Part shown: one piece after another, positions 54,002-63,537 of the stretch | Position numbering within the stretch: position 1 is the first letter of the stretch | How the letters are laid out: every line of letters starts with the position of its first letter | Source of the DNA: Bacteroidota bacterium | GTDB taxonomy: Bacteria; Bacteroidota; Bacteroidia; AKYH767-A; OLB10 | Assembly: GCA_016714535.1 (NCBI GenBank) | Contig: JADKDR010000019.1 | Coordinates: 1-64,000, forward strand | Reading direction: 5' to 3' | DNA: 64,000 bases | Notes under the pieces: model-generated | What the model was told of the DNA's origin: nothing | The model's database searches: none | What the model saw: the letters and a program-made list of their open reading frames with translations, nothing else | Made by a program: the position numbers and the translations under genes

Positions 54002-54865
54002 ATGAGACAACTAAAAATAACTAAATCCATTACCAATCGCGAAAGCCAATCTCTTGAAAAATATCTTCAGGAAATTGGGCGTGAGGAACTTATTACAGCA
54101 GAAGAAGAAGTTCGCCTGGCAAGAAGAATACGCGAGGGAGATCAGGTAGCCCTCGACAGGCTTACTAAAGCCAATCTCCGTTTCGTAGTATCCGTAGCTA
54201 AGCAGTATCAAAATCAGGGATTAAGTCTTCCAGATTTGATAAACGAAGGAAACCTTGGTTTGATAAAGGCCGCAAAGCGTTTTGATGAAACCCGTGGATT
54301 TAAATTTATCTCCTATGCTGTATGGTGGATTCGTCAGTCTATTCTTCAAGCATTGGCCGAGCAATCGCGTATTGTTCGCTTACCGCTTAATCAGGTTGGA
54401 TCATTAAATAAAATTTCGAAAGCATATTCACGTCTTGAGCAGGAATTTGAACGTGAACCATCAGCCGATGAATTAGCCAAAGTATTAGAGTTGCCAATCG
54501 AAAAGATTGCTGATACCATGAAGGTTTCAGGAAAGCACGTATCAATGGATGCCCCTTTTGTGCAAGGTGAAGACAATAGTTTGATAGATGTTTTGGAAAA
54601 TGTTGATAGCCCTCGTGCCGATAATTTCCTGATGAACGAATCGCTTCAAAAAGAAATTGATCGCTCCTTAAGCACCCTTACCGAGCGTGAGCGCGAGGTA
54701 ATTAAGTTATTTTTTGGCATCGGCATGAATCATGGATTGACACTAGAAGAAATAGGTGCTAAATTTGATCTTACCCGCGAACGTGTTCGTCAGATAAAGG
54801 AAAAGGCAATTCGCAGACTGCGTCATAAATCGCGTAGCAAACTCTTAAAAGCCTATTTAGGATAA
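54002..54865 (+). CDS. rpoD: Primary RNA polymerase sigma factor (sigma-70 family, Bacteroidota short form)
   Basis: 287 residues, the short form lacking region 1.1. Region 1.2: ESQSLEKYLQEIGREELITAEEEVRLARRIREGD. Region 2: NLRFVVSVAKQYQNQGLSLPDLINEGNLGLIKAAKRFDETRGFKFISYAVWWIRQSILQALAEQSRIVRLPLN. Region 3: SKAYSRLEQEFEREPSADELA. Region 4: LTEREREVIKLFFGIG and LTLEEIGAKFDLTRERVRQIKEKAIRRLRH, the -33 box reader. This is the factor that reads the TAnnTTTG promoters seen here. A terminator follows. Confidence 0.95.
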   Translation: MRQLKITKSITNRESQSLEKYLQEIGREELITAEEEVRLARRIREGDQVALDRLTKANLRFVVSVAKQYQNQGLSLPDLINEGNLGLIKAAKRFDETRGFKFISYAVWWIRQSILQALAEQSRIVRLPLNQVGSLNKISKAYSRLEQEFEREPSADELAKVLELPIEKIADTMKVSGKHVSMDAPFVQGEDNSLIDVLENVDSPRADNFLMNESLQKEIDRSLSTLTEREREVIKLFFGIGMNHGLTLEEIGAKFDLTRERVRQIKEKAIRRLRHKSRSKLLKAYLG

Positions 54866-54872
54866 ATAATCA

Positions 54873-54900
54873 GCCCGTTATATTGCGGGCTTCTTTTTTT
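54873..54900 (+). terminator. Rho-independent terminator after rpoD
   Basis: Stem GCCCG / CGGGC around TTATATTG, then TTCTTTTTTT. Confidence 0.85.
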
Positions 54901-54921
54901 GCTTTTGCATTTTGCAAAAGC
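54901..54921. repeat. Perfect 9-bp inverted repeat between rpoD and the GAPDH gene
   Basis: GCTTTTGCA-TTT-TGCAAAAGC directly after the rpoD terminator. It may be a second hairpin of that terminator or an operator; nothing distinguishes these. Confidence 0.55.
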
Positions 54922-54998
54922 GCAAAGCTTCAACTCGTCAGACCGTAAATCTTACGATAAAATCAGGCAAATACAGCATCACCCTAATTACTTGAAGC

Positions 54999-55006
54999 TA
55001 TATTTG
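54999..55006 (+). promoter_or_regulatory. -7 promoter box of the GAPDH gene
   Basis: TATATTTG, an exact TAnnTTTG match, 48 bp before the ATG at 55054. Confidence 0.5.
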
Positions 55007-55053
55007 CAATCACTTTAATTTATTTTAAAACCAGAACAAAATTAAATAACAAA

Positions 55054-56523
55054 ATGAGTGAAATGTTAGCCGATAACTCTGCAGCAGGATACGAAAATGA
55101 GCTGCATCAATGGATTAAAATTGAAAAAGCTACAGCAGAATTAATTTTACACAGCTCAAACCTTTGGTATGATAAAAGTGTTGAACTTATCATATTCCGC
55201 AATCAGATGGTTGATCGCAGTGTAAGCGAAATCATTGCATTACATCAATATGCCAAGGATTTTGTAAAAAAGCCTATTTCAGTATACGATACGCTTGAAG
55301 TAACTAAGGCTTTGACAGAACTTGATTTGGCTCCTTCTAGAATAGATATCGGGAAATTATGTAGCGAGTGGCTCAATGAAAAAAGCGAGCATAAGTCTGC
55401 AACAGATTTTGTAGGGACAAAACTTAAAGATTTTATTGGAAAAGATAAGCGCGCCTTAGTGCCAAAGGATGTTGTATTGTATGGCTTTGGCCGGATTGGA
55501 CGATTAGTGGCACGCGAACTTGTAGTGCAGGCAGGCAAAGGTGAGCAGTTGCGATTAAGAGCCATAGTAACACGAGACAAAACCGATGAAGATATTATTA
55601 AACGTGCCGATTTGCTCCGTAGCGATTCAGTGCATGGTCCATTTCCCGGTACCGTGATTGTTGATTTAGAGAACAAAGCCTTAATAATTAATGGGCATCG
55701 CGTACATATGATTAGTGCTAAGAGTCCGGAAGAAATTGATTATTCAACATATGGAATTAACAATTCGCTACTAATAGATAATACCGGAATTGCACGCGAC
55801 CGCGAAGGATTATCAAAGCATCTCAAGGCTAAAGGTGTTTCGCAAGTATTATTAACAGCTCCAGCCAAGGGCGACATTCCAAATGTAGTATATGGTGTAA
55901 ATCAGGAAATGTGTGCAAAAGACGAAACCATTTTCTCAGCGGCTTCTTGTACCACTAATGCTATAGTTCCTGTATTGGCAGTTATTGACAAAGAAATTGG
56001 AATAGAAAAAGGTCATATTGAGACAATCCATTCCTACACAAACGATCAGAATTTATTAGATAACTATCATAGCAAATATCGCAGAGGCCGCAGTGCCCCA
56101 CTTAATATGGTTATTACCGAAACAGGTGCAGATAAAGCCGTTTCTAAGGCCTTGCCGCAGCTTGCAGGAAAAATAACAGGTAACGCAGTGCGAGTGCCAA
56201 CTCCCAATGTGTCATTGGCTATATTAAACCTTTCTCTTAATAAGGTGATGACCAAAGATGACATTAATGCCATATTACTTAAAGGCGCGTTAGAAGGCAA
56301 TTTAGTAGAGCAAATTCAATACTCTCAGTCAAATGAGCTTGTATCGAGCGATTTGGTTGGTTGCCCTGCATCTAGCATCGTTGACAGCCCCGCTACAATC
56401 GTTAGCAAAGATGGCAAAAGCTGCTCGTTGTATGTTTGGTATGATAACGAGTATGGTTACAGCCGTCAGTGTTTGCGATTTAGCAAATACATAAGCAATG
56501 TAATCAGACTTACTTATTATTAA
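55054..56523 (+). CDS. gap: Glyceraldehyde-3-phosphate dehydrogenase, long form
   Basis: 489 residues against ~335 for the common enzyme. About 130 residues precede the NAD-binding domain, which starts VVLYGFGRIGRLVARELV. Catalytic domain: IFSAASCTTNAIVPVLAVI with the active-site Cys, IHSYTNDQNLLDN, YRRGRSAPLNMVITETGADKAV, LAGKITGNAVRVPTPNVSLAILNL and YVWYDNEYGYSRQCLRF. The long N-terminal region is the mark of the GapB-type class, often linked with gluconeogenic flux. A lipoprotein gene and pckA lie just downstream on the same strand, which fits that role (inference). Confidence 0.93.
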   Translation: MSEMLADNSAAGYENELHQWIKIEKATAELILHSSNLWYDKSVELIIFRNQMVDRSVSEIIALHQYAKDFVKKPISVYDTLEVTKALTELDLAPSRIDIGKLCSEWLNEKSEHKSATDFVGTKLKDFIGKDKRALVPKDVVLYGFGRIGRLVARELVVQAGKGEQLRLRAIVTRDKTDEDIIKRADLLRSDSVHGPFPGTVIVDLENKALIINGHRVHMISAKSPEEIDYSTYGINNSLLIDNTGIARDREGLSKHLKAKGVSQVLLTAPAKGDIPNVVYGVNQEMCAKDETIFSAASCTTNAIVPVLAVIDKEIGIEKGHIETIHSYTNDQNLLDNYHSKYRRGRSAPLNMVITETGADKAVSKALPQLAGKITGNAVRVPTPNVSLAILNLSLNKVMTKDDINAILLKGALEGNLVEQIQYSQSNELVSSDLVGCPASSIVDSPATIVSKDGKSCSLYVWYDNEYGYSRQCLRFSKYISNVIRLTYY

Positions 56524-56672
56524 AAAGCAAAGCAATAGCTGATTTTAAAAATAATGGGTAGCAGCCTAATAGCCAATCTCTTCTTTATTATTAAAAAAGG
56601 ATGGTCATTCAAAATACATTAAGGTATCTATCAAATAAATTAATTTCTTATCTTGTAAAAAAAAAAAAGCAA

Positions 56673-57134
56673 ATGCTAAAAAATCAAATTCAAATCCTGT
56701 TCATTGCCATATTAAGTATTTCAATTTTATATGCATGTAATGGCAAGAAGAAAACAGTTGAAACTTCAACTGCTGTTAAACAAGAAGTTACTGAAACAAA
56801 ACCTGCAAAAATAATGAACGATACTGCCGCTGCTAACGCAGATGAGATTTACCCTTTAATTGTTTCTTTTATCAGCATAGGTGAAGGTACTGATGCTAAT
56901 GCGGTTATGACCATGGAAAACATGTTAACCAAATACCGCAGCCAACTGGGAAAATCAATTCCGTACATAGCTGTTCCATGGGGACGCGAAGGCGAAGTAG
57001 ATTACCTCTTCCGTTTATCCGAAATGACTAAGGAAGAACAAAGTTCAATGGCTGCTATGATGAAGGATTCCTTTGCCGGAAATAAACTGGTTCAGATTTC
57101 TGAAAATGCAAAGTGTCTTCACATCCGGAGGTAA
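56673..57134 (+). CDS. Small lipoprotein of unknown function
   Basis: About 153 residues from ATG 56673. The lipobox LYAC (ILSISILYACNGKKK) places the lipidated Cys near residue 22. A Thr/Glu/Lys-rich linker leads into a globular part (EIYPLIVSFISIGEGTDANAVMTMENMLTKYRSQLGKSIPYIAVPWGREGEVDYLFRLSEMTKEEQSSM). No family recognised. It lies between gap and pckA; its promoter is not evident and its link with them is unproven. Confidence 0.75.
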   Translation: MLKNQIQILFIAILSISILYACNGKKKTVETSTAVKQEVTETKPAKIMNDTAAANADEIYPLIVSFISIGEGTDANAVMTMENMLTKYRSQLGKSIPYIAVPWGREGEVDYLFRLSEMTKEEQSSMAAMMKDSFAGNKLVQISENAKCLHIRR

Positions 57135-57222
57135 CCAAAAAAGAACATAATGCGCTATTTTTAAAGGTGAATTTGTTGAATAGTAGTAAAAAATCGCTGT
57201 TCCCCTTTATTAATTGAACCGT

Positions 57223-57230
57223 TATATTTG
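57223..57230 (+). promoter_or_regulatory. -7 promoter box of pckA
   Basis: TATATTTG, an exact TAnnTTTG match, 36 bp before the ATG at 57267. Confidence 0.5.
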
Positions 57231-57266
57231 CGCCCAAAATAAAACAACTTAACAGAACGAAAAATC

Positions 57267-58883
57267 ATGTCAGAATTTGGAATTAAACCAAGTGGTGCAA
57301 GCCTTGCCAATCTTGGATTAAAAGGTGTTTCGGCAGCATATTGGAATTTGTCGCCTGCTGAACTTGTAGAAGAGACCATTCTTAGTGGTGAAGGAGTATT
57401 GACCGATACCGGTGCCTTAGCTGTAGATACAGGAGAATTTACCGGCCGCTCTCCCAAAGATAAATTTATTGTTTGTGATGCCGAAACTGAAAACAGTGTT
57501 TGGTGGGGTGATATCAATATCAAATTTGACCCAGCCAAATTTGACCATTTGCTTACACGCATTACAGCCTATTTACAAGGAAAGGATGTTTATGTGCGCG
57601 ATGCTTATGCATGCGCTGACCCCGGCTTTAAGCTCAATGTGCGTGTAGTTACCGAATTACCCTGGCATAATTTATTTGTAAATAATCTATTCCTAAGACC
57701 CACAAGCACTGAACTGCAAAACTTTGTCCCTGAATGGAATATTATTAATGCTCCGGGATTTAAAGCCGATCCAGCAGTTGATGGCACAAGGCAACATAAC
57801 TTTGCCGTAATCAACTTCACCAAGAAGATGATTCTTATTGGCGGAACAGGCTATACAGGCGAAATAAAAAAAGGAATTTTCACGGTCTTAAATTACATTT
57901 TGCCACATCACAAAAATGTACTTAGCATGCACTGTAGTGCAAATATTGGCGCAAATAAAGATACAGCGCTATTTTTTGGCTTAAGCGGTACCGGCAAGAC
58001 TACATTAAGTGCTGACCCTAATCGTGGATTAATTGGCGATGATGAGCATGGTTGGTCAGACGATTCAGTATTCAACTTTGAAGGAGGCTGCTATGCAAAA
58101 TGTGTGAACCTAAGTAAAGAAAAAGAGCCCCAGATTTTTAGTGCCATTAAGTTTGGTGCATTACTTGAGAATATTGAATTTATAGAAGGCACAAGCATTG
58201 TTGACTATGACAATATCACAAAAACTGAAAATACTCGTGTAGCCTACCCTATTAATTATATCGATAATGCTGTAGAACCAAGTATTGGTAGCTCTCCAAC
58301 TAATGTGTTCTTTCTTACATGCGATGCTTTTGGTGTATTGCCTCCTATTTCCAGATTAACGGTAGGACAAGCTATGTATCACTTCATTAGTGGTTACACC
58401 GCTAAAGTTGCCGGTACCGAAGTTGGCGTAAATGAACCAACAGCAACCTTCTCTGCTTGTTTTGGAAAAGCATTCCTTCCCTTACATCCTGCAAAGTATG
58501 CCGAATTATTAGGTAAAAAGCTTGCCAAAGGAGATGTTAATGTATGGCTTGTAAATACAGGCTGGAGCGGAGGCCGTTATGGAGTGGGCTCCCGCATGAA
58601 GCTAAGTTATACACGTGCTATGATAACTGCAGCAATGAATGGCGAACTTAAAAAAGTAAAATTTGAAACCTTGCCAGTGTTTGGTTTACAATATCCAACC
58701 GAATGTCCAAATGTTCCAGCAGAGATATTAAACCCACGCCAAACCTGGGCTGATAAATCAGCTTATGATAGCAAGGCAACAGAACTAGCCACTTTGTTTT
58801 TGAAAAACTTTGAACAATACGCTTCGCTTGCAAGCAAAGAAATAATGGATGCAGCACCAAAACTTGAACTGGTGCAACAATAG
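57267..58883 (+). CDS. pckA: Phosphoenolpyruvate carboxykinase (ATP)
   Basis: 538 residues, full length. It converts oxaloacetate plus ATP to PEP and CO2. TGEFTGRSPKDKFIV is the substrate-binding Arg loop; KKMILIGGTGYTGEIKKGIFTVLNYILP has the catalytic Lys; MHCSANIG and the P-loop FFGLSGTGKTTLSADPNRGLIGDDEHGWSDDSVFNFEGGCYAK with the metal-binding DDEH; VARVAYPI-type RVAYPINYI and GVGSRMKLSYTRAMI complete it. A strong terminator follows. With long GAPDH upstream this forms a gluconeogenic block. Confidence 0.97.
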   Translation: MSEFGIKPSGASLANLGLKGVSAAYWNLSPAELVEETILSGEGVLTDTGALAVDTGEFTGRSPKDKFIVCDAETENSVWWGDINIKFDPAKFDHLLTRITAYLQGKDVYVRDAYACADPGFKLNVRVVTELPWHNLFVNNLFLRPTSTELQNFVPEWNIINAPGFKADPAVDGTRQHNFAVINFTKKMILIGGTGYTGEIKKGIFTVLNYILPHHKNVLSMHCSANIGANKDTALFFGLSGTGKTTLSADPNRGLIGDDEHGWSDDSVFNFEGGCYAKCVNLSKEKEPQIFSAIKFGALLENIEFIEGTSIVDYDNITKTENTRVAYPINYIDNAVEPSIGSSPTNVFFLTCDAFGVLPPISRLTVGQAMYHFISGYTAKVAGTEVGVNEPTATFSACFGKAFLPLHPAKYAELLGKKLAKGDVNVWLVNTGWSGGRYGVGSRMKLSYTRAMITAAMNGELKKVKFETLPVFGLQYPTECPNVPAEILNPRQTWADKSAYDSKATELATLFLKNFEQYASLASKEIMDAAPKLELVQQ

Positions 58884-58903
58884 GCAAAGATGACCACATA
58901 CCT

Positions 58904-58934
58904 GGCGGCTTTTAAAAAAGCCGCCTTTTTTTTT
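58904..58934 (+). terminator. Rho-independent terminator after pckA
   Basis: Stem GGCGGCTTTT / AAAAGCCGCC and nine T. It lies 21 bp past the stop. Confidence 0.93.
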
Positions 58935-59325
58935 GCAAAAAATAGCCGTAGCTGATTGTAATAATTATGTTAACTAATGGATGCGATTTATTTTTTTCAA
59001 TCATCATTTTGAACAATGTAGCAATCCGAATGTATAGGGTGATGGTTACAAATATGAATAAAAGGTTACCCAGCGAAAGATTTGTTCCGATGTAACAATG
59101 ACAACAAAACTCATAGCAAATTTAATATGCATAATTAAGGTTTAGATTAAATGCCTTTTAGATTTTTAATGACGCGAGGGCTATAATTTGAAATTGACAA
59201 GCAAAATTCCAACTAATAAATAATACAGTTTGCAAACAGGCTACATAACTTAGGAAGTTTGTTTCTGCCAGGCTTGTAAATGCTTTATCAATATATACCT
59301 TTGCACAAAAGGGATAGGATAAGCA
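58935..59325. other. Intergenic stretch upstream of serS
   Basis: About 390 bp without an ORF. The only feature I can support is the serS promoter near its end. No T-box (GGUGG..., stem I) or other riboswitch is recognisable before serS. Confidence 0.45.
59274..59303 (+). promoter_or_regulatory. Promoter of serS
   Basis: TTG at 59274-59276 and TACCTTTG at 59296-59303, spaced 19 bp: a complete Bacteroidota -33/-7 pair, 22 bp before the ATG. Confidence 0.65.
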
Positions 59326-60603
59326 ATGTTAGTAATACAAAACTTAAGAGAACGCACTGGCGAGTATATTCAGCGATTGCAAAAAAAATATGTAAAAGAC
59401 GCAGATACGTTGATTGCAAAAATTATTTTGCTTGATGATGAACGCAAAGTGCTGCAAAAAAAAGCAGACGACAGACTTGCGCAACAAAAACAGATGCCTG
59501 CAAAAATTGGCGCCCTCATGAAATCGGGAGATCAGGAAGAGATAGCCAAAATTAAAAATGAAGTTGCCTTGTTGAAATCTCAATCGGATGAATTTCTTGC
59601 TCAAATGCAGAGTGTTGAAAAAGAAATAGAATCGATATTGGTAACAATACCTAACGCACCTTCGAGTCAGGTTCCTGATGGCCGTACTGCCGAAGAAAAC
59701 GAAACCATATTTTCAAGCATCTCCATACTACCTGAGCTAGCCCCAAAGGCATTGCCGCACTGGGAGTTGGCAACCAAATATGATCTAATTGATTTTGAAA
59801 TGGGCAATAAGGTTGCCGGTGCCGGATTCCCTTTTTATAAAGGCAAAGGTGCAAGGCTGCAACGTGCACTTATTAATTTCTTTTTAGATAATGCAACCAA
59901 TGCAGGATACAGGGAAGTACAACCTCCCATAGTAATTAATTCAGATTCAGGTTTTGGAACCGGTCAATTGCCCGATAAAGAAGGGCAAATGTATCACATA
60001 GGCATAGATGACTTATACCTGATACCAACTGCTGAGGTGCCAGTAACTAACATGTATCGAGATGTAATGGTAAAAGCCGATCAACTTCCAATCCAGCTAA
60101 CTGGCTACACGCCTTGCTTCAGACGCGAAGCCGGTTCTTATGGAAAAGATGTAAGAGGATTAAACAGACTACATCAGTTTGATAAAGTTGAAATTGTGCA
60201 AATTGCACATCCTGATAATTCGTACGACACGCTCGAAACCATGAAGGATTATGTAACCGGTTTACTAGTTGCATTGCAATTACCTTTTCGTATACTAAGA
60301 TTATGTGGTGGCGATATGAGCTTTGCCTCTGCCCTAACTTATGACTTTGAAGTGTATAGTGCTGCACAAAAGCGCTGGTTGGAAGTAAGCAGCGTTAGTA
60401 ATTTTGAAAGTTTCCAGGCGAACCGAATGAAATGCAGATTTAAGGATACCGATGGCAAAACAAAACTGGTACATACCTTAAACGGAAGCGCACTCGCATT
60501 GCCACGCATTGTGGCTGCATTGTTAGAAAACAATCAACTACCTGAGGGCATCAACATCCCCGAAGTACTGCATCCGTATACTGGTTTCAAGGTCATCAAC
60601 TAA
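59326..60603 (+). CDS. serS: Seryl-tRNA synthetase
   Basis: 425 residues. N-terminal tRNA-binding coiled coil (~25-105; rich in K/E/Q, e.g. DERKVLQKKADDRLAQQKQM). Class II core: GYREVQPPIVINSDSGFGTGQLPDKEGQMYHI, motif 2 in YTPCFRREAGSYGKDVRGLNRLHQFDKVEIV, CGGDMSFASALTYDFEVYSAAQKRWLEVSSVSNFESFQANRM, and motif 3 in LNGSALALPRIVAALLENNQ. It charges tRNA-Ser. mlaE follows 15 bp later. Confidence 0.96.
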   Translation: MLVIQNLRERTGEYIQRLQKKYVKDADTLIAKIILLDDERKVLQKKADDRLAQQKQMPAKIGALMKSGDQEEIAKIKNEVALLKSQSDEFLAQMQSVEKEIESILVTIPNAPSSQVPDGRTAEENETIFSSISILPELAPKALPHWELATKYDLIDFEMGNKVAGAGFPFYKGKGARLQRALINFFLDNATNAGYREVQPPIVINSDSGFGTGQLPDKEGQMYHIGIDDLYLIPTAEVPVTNMYRDVMVKADQLPIQLTGYTPCFRREAGSYGKDVRGLNRLHQFDKVEIVQIAHPDNSYDTLETMKDYVTGLLVALQLPFRILRLCGGDMSFASALTYDFEVYSAAQKRWLEVSSVSNFESFQANRMKCRFKDTDGKTKLVHTLNGSALALPRIVAALLENNQLPEGINIPEVLHPYTGFKVIN

Positions 60604-60618
60604 GAAAGTATAAGTAGT

Positions 60619-61359
60619 ATGCATCATATTTTTGAAATTGGCCGTTACTGGATTTTTATGAAAGACTTGATAGGCAAGCCTGAAAAGTTTAGTGTCTATT
60701 GGCAACAAATACTTCGTGAACTGGAAAGTATCGGAGTGGATTCGCTACCTATAGTTGCCATCAATTCAATTTTTATGGGTGCAGTAATTACCATTCAAAC
60801 TTCGTACAATCTGGTAAATCCTATGGTTCCACTATCAGCCATTGGTATAGTAACACGCGATAGTGTGATACTGGAATTTGCGCCCACCGTAATAATGATG
60901 GTACTGGCAGGAAAAATAGGATCGAGTATTGCCTCTGAAATAGGCACTATGAGGGTAACTGAGCAAATTGATGCCTTAGAAATAATGGGAATAAATAGTG
61001 CTACTTACCTGGTGCTACCCAAATTAATTGCAGGTATGTTTATTCTGCCCTTTGTAGTTTTGATTAGTATGTTTCTTGGAATATTAGGAGGTTGGTTTGC
61101 TGGCGATGCCACCGGCACTTGTCCATCTCCCGACTTTTTAAAGGGTTTACAGGATCAATTTCTTATGTTTAATGTGACCTTCGCAATGATTAAAACCCTC
61201 ACTTTTGCTTATATTATTACCACCGTAAGTTCTTATCATGGATATTATACAAACGGTGGTGCGTTAGAAGTTGGTAAATCATCTACCAAGGCAGTGGTGT
61301 ACAGCAATATTTTAATTCTGGTTTTCGATTATATACTAACTCAATTATTGCTTACATGA
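60619..61359 (+). CDS. mlaE: MlaE-type ABC transporter permease
   Basis: 246 residues, five to six helices. IGVDSLPIVAINSIFMGAVITIQTSYNLV, LEFAPTVIMMVLAGKIGSSIASEIGTMRVTEQIDALEIMGINSATYLVLPK (the MlaE coupling helix EIGTM..TEQIDAL) and CTYHGYYTNGGALEVGKSSTKAVV-like SSYHGYYTNGGALEVGKSST. It is part of an inner-membrane phospholipid transport complex with MlaF. Its stop overlaps the mlaF ATG by four bases. MlaD-type substrate-binding subunit is not in the window. Confidence 0.93.
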   Translation: MHHIFEIGRYWIFMKDLIGKPEKFSVYWQQILRELESIGVDSLPIVAINSIFMGAVITIQTSYNLVNPMVPLSAIGIVTRDSVILEFAPTVIMMVLAGKIGSSIASEIGTMRVTEQIDALEIMGINSATYLVLPKLIAGMFILPFVVLISMFLGILGGWFAGDATGTCPSPDFLKGLQDQFLMFNVTFAMIKTLTFAYIITTVSSYHGYYTNGGALEVGKSSTKAVVYSNILILVFDYILTQLLLT

Positions 61360-62116
61360 TAGAAGTAAAAAATATTTCTAAATCATTCGGGCAAAAACAA
61401 ATTTTGTTTGACATAAGTTGTGTATTCGAGCCTGGAAAAATAAACCTGATAATTGGCACTAGTGGTTCCGGTAAAACCGTATTGATGAAATCGTTAATAG
61501 GCTTGTTTGAACCAGATTCAGGAACTATAATTTACGATAATCGTGACTTTGTAAAGCTTGACAAAGATGGGCGCAAAGATTTACGACAAGACATTGGTAT
61601 GGTGTTTCAAAGTGGTGCCTTATTCGACTCTTTAACGGTAGAACAAAATGTAATGTTTCCGCTAAACATGCTTACCGAACAATCATTAAGTGAGCGTAGA
61701 GACCGCGCCAATTTTGCTTGAAGCGTGTTAATCTTGACAATGCAAATAATTTATTCCCAAGCGAAATTAGTGGAGGCATGAAAAAACGTGTTGCTATTGC
61801 TCGAGCCATTGCTACCAATCCTAAGTACCTCTTTTGCGATGAGCCAAACTCCGGCCTCGACCCCTATACTTCGCTGGTAATTGATGCATTGATTCATGAA
61901 ATTACTAAAGAATACAATATGACCACAGTAATAAATACCCATGATATGAATAGTGTTGCCGAAATGGGTGAGCACATTGTGTTTCTGCACAAAGGAAAAA
62001 AATGGTGCGAAGGACCTTTTGCAAAAATCATTCAGGAAAAAAACAAAGAACTCGATGAATTTATATTTGCTAGCCGTGTAATGAAGTCCTTCAGAAAAGA
62101 ATTTAATATTACCTAA
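61356..62116 (+). CDS. mlaF: MlaF-type ABC transporter ATPase, frameshifted
   Basis: About 253 residues in two frames (61356-61721, 61718-62116). Part 1: Walker A LIIGTSGSGKTVLMKSLIG and Q-loop DIGMVFQSGALFDSLTVEQNVMFPL. Part 2: signature EISGGMKKRVAIARAIATNPKYLFCDEPNSGLDP with Walker B and the TVINTHDMNSV switch His. One T is lost in AATTTTGCTTG near 61713; AATTTTTGCTTG gives RVNFCLKRVNL-like NFCLKRVNLDNANN. All ATPase motifs are intact on either side. Confidence 0.93.
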
Positions 62117-62151
62117 TTGCCAACCCTGCAGGCAGTTCAAAATTTAGTAAA

Positions 62152-62184
62152 TAAAAAATCCCTTACATTGCAAAATGCAAGGGA
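62152..62184 (-). terminator. Rho-independent terminator of cysN
   Basis: On the minus strand: stem TCCCTTGCATT / AATGTAAGGGA, with a loop of TTGC, followed by TTTTTTA. It lies just past the cysN stop and 36 bp beyond the convergent mlaF stop. Confidence 0.8.
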
Positions 62185-62212
62185 CGTATATCATCACCGT
62201 AACAAGGAAAGA

Positions 62213-63454
62213 TTAAATAATCATTCCCGCAGCCACCGTGTTATTTGTTGCTTCGTCTATCAAGATGACGCTTCCTGTAAGGCGATTTTTGCGATAGCTA
62301 TCGTAAAACAAAGGAAGTTGTGTGCGCAGATTGATGCGGCATATATCATTCATCCCTATACTCTTATCATCTTCGTTACGATTGTAGGTGTTTACATCAA
62401 CACGATAACGCACTTCTTTTATTATGCATTTTGTTTCGCGTGAAGTATGTCTTACTGTGTACTTCCCATTCAGTTGCATCGGAGTTTCGCTAAACCAACA
62501 CATCATCATTTCAATATCCTGGCCTGAATTAGGAATATTATTTTCACGTACGATCATATCCCCTCTGCTAATGTCTATATCATCCTCAAGTGTTATGCTT
62601 ACTGATTGTGGGGCAAATCCTTCATCCAATGACTTATCAAACAGATCAATAGACTTGATTGTAGACTTGAAGCCGCTAGGTAGCACTGACACCTTATCAC
62701 CCTTGCGAAATATTCCGCTGGCAATGCGGCCGGCATAGCCACGGTAATCATGCCACTTATCTTCGCGAGGTCGGATTACGTATTGTACCGGAAAACGACA
62801 ATCTATATGATTAATATCGCTGCTGATATGGATATGCTCAAGTAAATACATAAGTGTTGGACCTTGGTACCATTTCATTTTTTCAGAGCGGTCAACCACA
62901 TTATCTCCTTTCAATGCACTTATTGGAATAAAGTTAACATCCTTGACATCTAACTTCGATGCAAGTACTTTATAATCCTCTACAATTTTGTTGAATGCAT
63001 CCTCATTATAATCTACTAGGTCCATTTTATTAATACATACCACCAAGTGTGAAATATTTAATAAGGAAGCAATAAATGAGTGCCTGTTGGTTTGCTCAAT
63101 TATGCCATGACGGGCATCCACTAATATAAGCGCCAGGTTAGCAGTAGAAGCCCCTGTTACCATGTTTCGGGTGTATTGTATGTGCCCTGGGGTGTCGGCA
63201 ATTATAAACTTGCGTTTTGGCGTAGCGAAATATCGGTACGCTACATCAATCGTGATGCCTTGCTCTCGCTCTGCACGCAACCCATCAGTTAATAGCGACA
63301 AGTCAACATCAGCATGACCCCTGCGCTTACTGCTTTCTTCAAGTGCTTCTAGTTGATCTTCAAAAATAGATTTTGAATCGTATAGCAGGCGTCCTATCAA
63401 TGTGCTCTTTCCATCATCAACGCTTCCTGCTGTGGTAAATCGGAGTAGTTCCAT
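62213..63454 (-). CDS. cysN: Sulfate adenylyltransferase subunit 1 (GTPase CysN)
   Basis: 413 residues. EF-Tu-like GTPase: G1 GSVDDGKSTLIGRLL, G3 ADTPGHIQYTRNMVTGAS, G4 NKMD, G2 region REQGITIDVAYRYF. Then beta-barrel domains (VQYVIRPREDKWHDYRGYAGRIASG) to EATNNTVAAGMII. It drives CysD-catalysed formation of adenylyl sulfate by GTP hydrolysis. It lacks a C-terminal CysC (APS kinase) domain, as length shows. cysD precedes it on the same strand after 83 bp. Confidence 0.95.
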   Translation of the reverse strand: MELLRFTTAGSVDDGKSTLIGRLLYDSKSIFEDQLEALEESSKRRGHADVDLSLLTDGLRAEREQGITIDVAYRYFATPKRKFIIADTPGHIQYTRNMVTGASTANLALILVDARHGIIEQTNRHSFIASLLNISHLVVCINKMDLVDYNEDAFNKIVEDYKVLASKLDVKDVNFIPISALKGDNVVDRSEKMKWYQGPTLMYLLEHIHISSDINHIDCRFPVQYVIRPREDKWHDYRGYAGRIASGIFRKGDKVSVLPSGFKSTIKSIDLFDKSLDEGFAPQSVSITLEDDIDISRGDMIVRENNIPNSGQDIEMMMCWFSETPMQLNGKYTVRHTSRETKCIIKEVRYRVDVNTYNRNEDDKSIGMNDICRINLRTQLPLFYDSYRKNRLTGSVILIDEATNNTVAAGMII

Positions 63455-63537
63455 TTTAATCTTTTTTATTCTTTAGTATGAAATTTTAATTTATTAATCT
63501 TTAAACGTATAAGGTTATAGTAAACAATGACTGAGTT

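Noticed and set aside
58935..59325. T-box or other leader regulation before serS
   Set aside because: No T-box sequence or terminator/antiterminator pair is visible, and a normal promoter lies 22 bp before the start.
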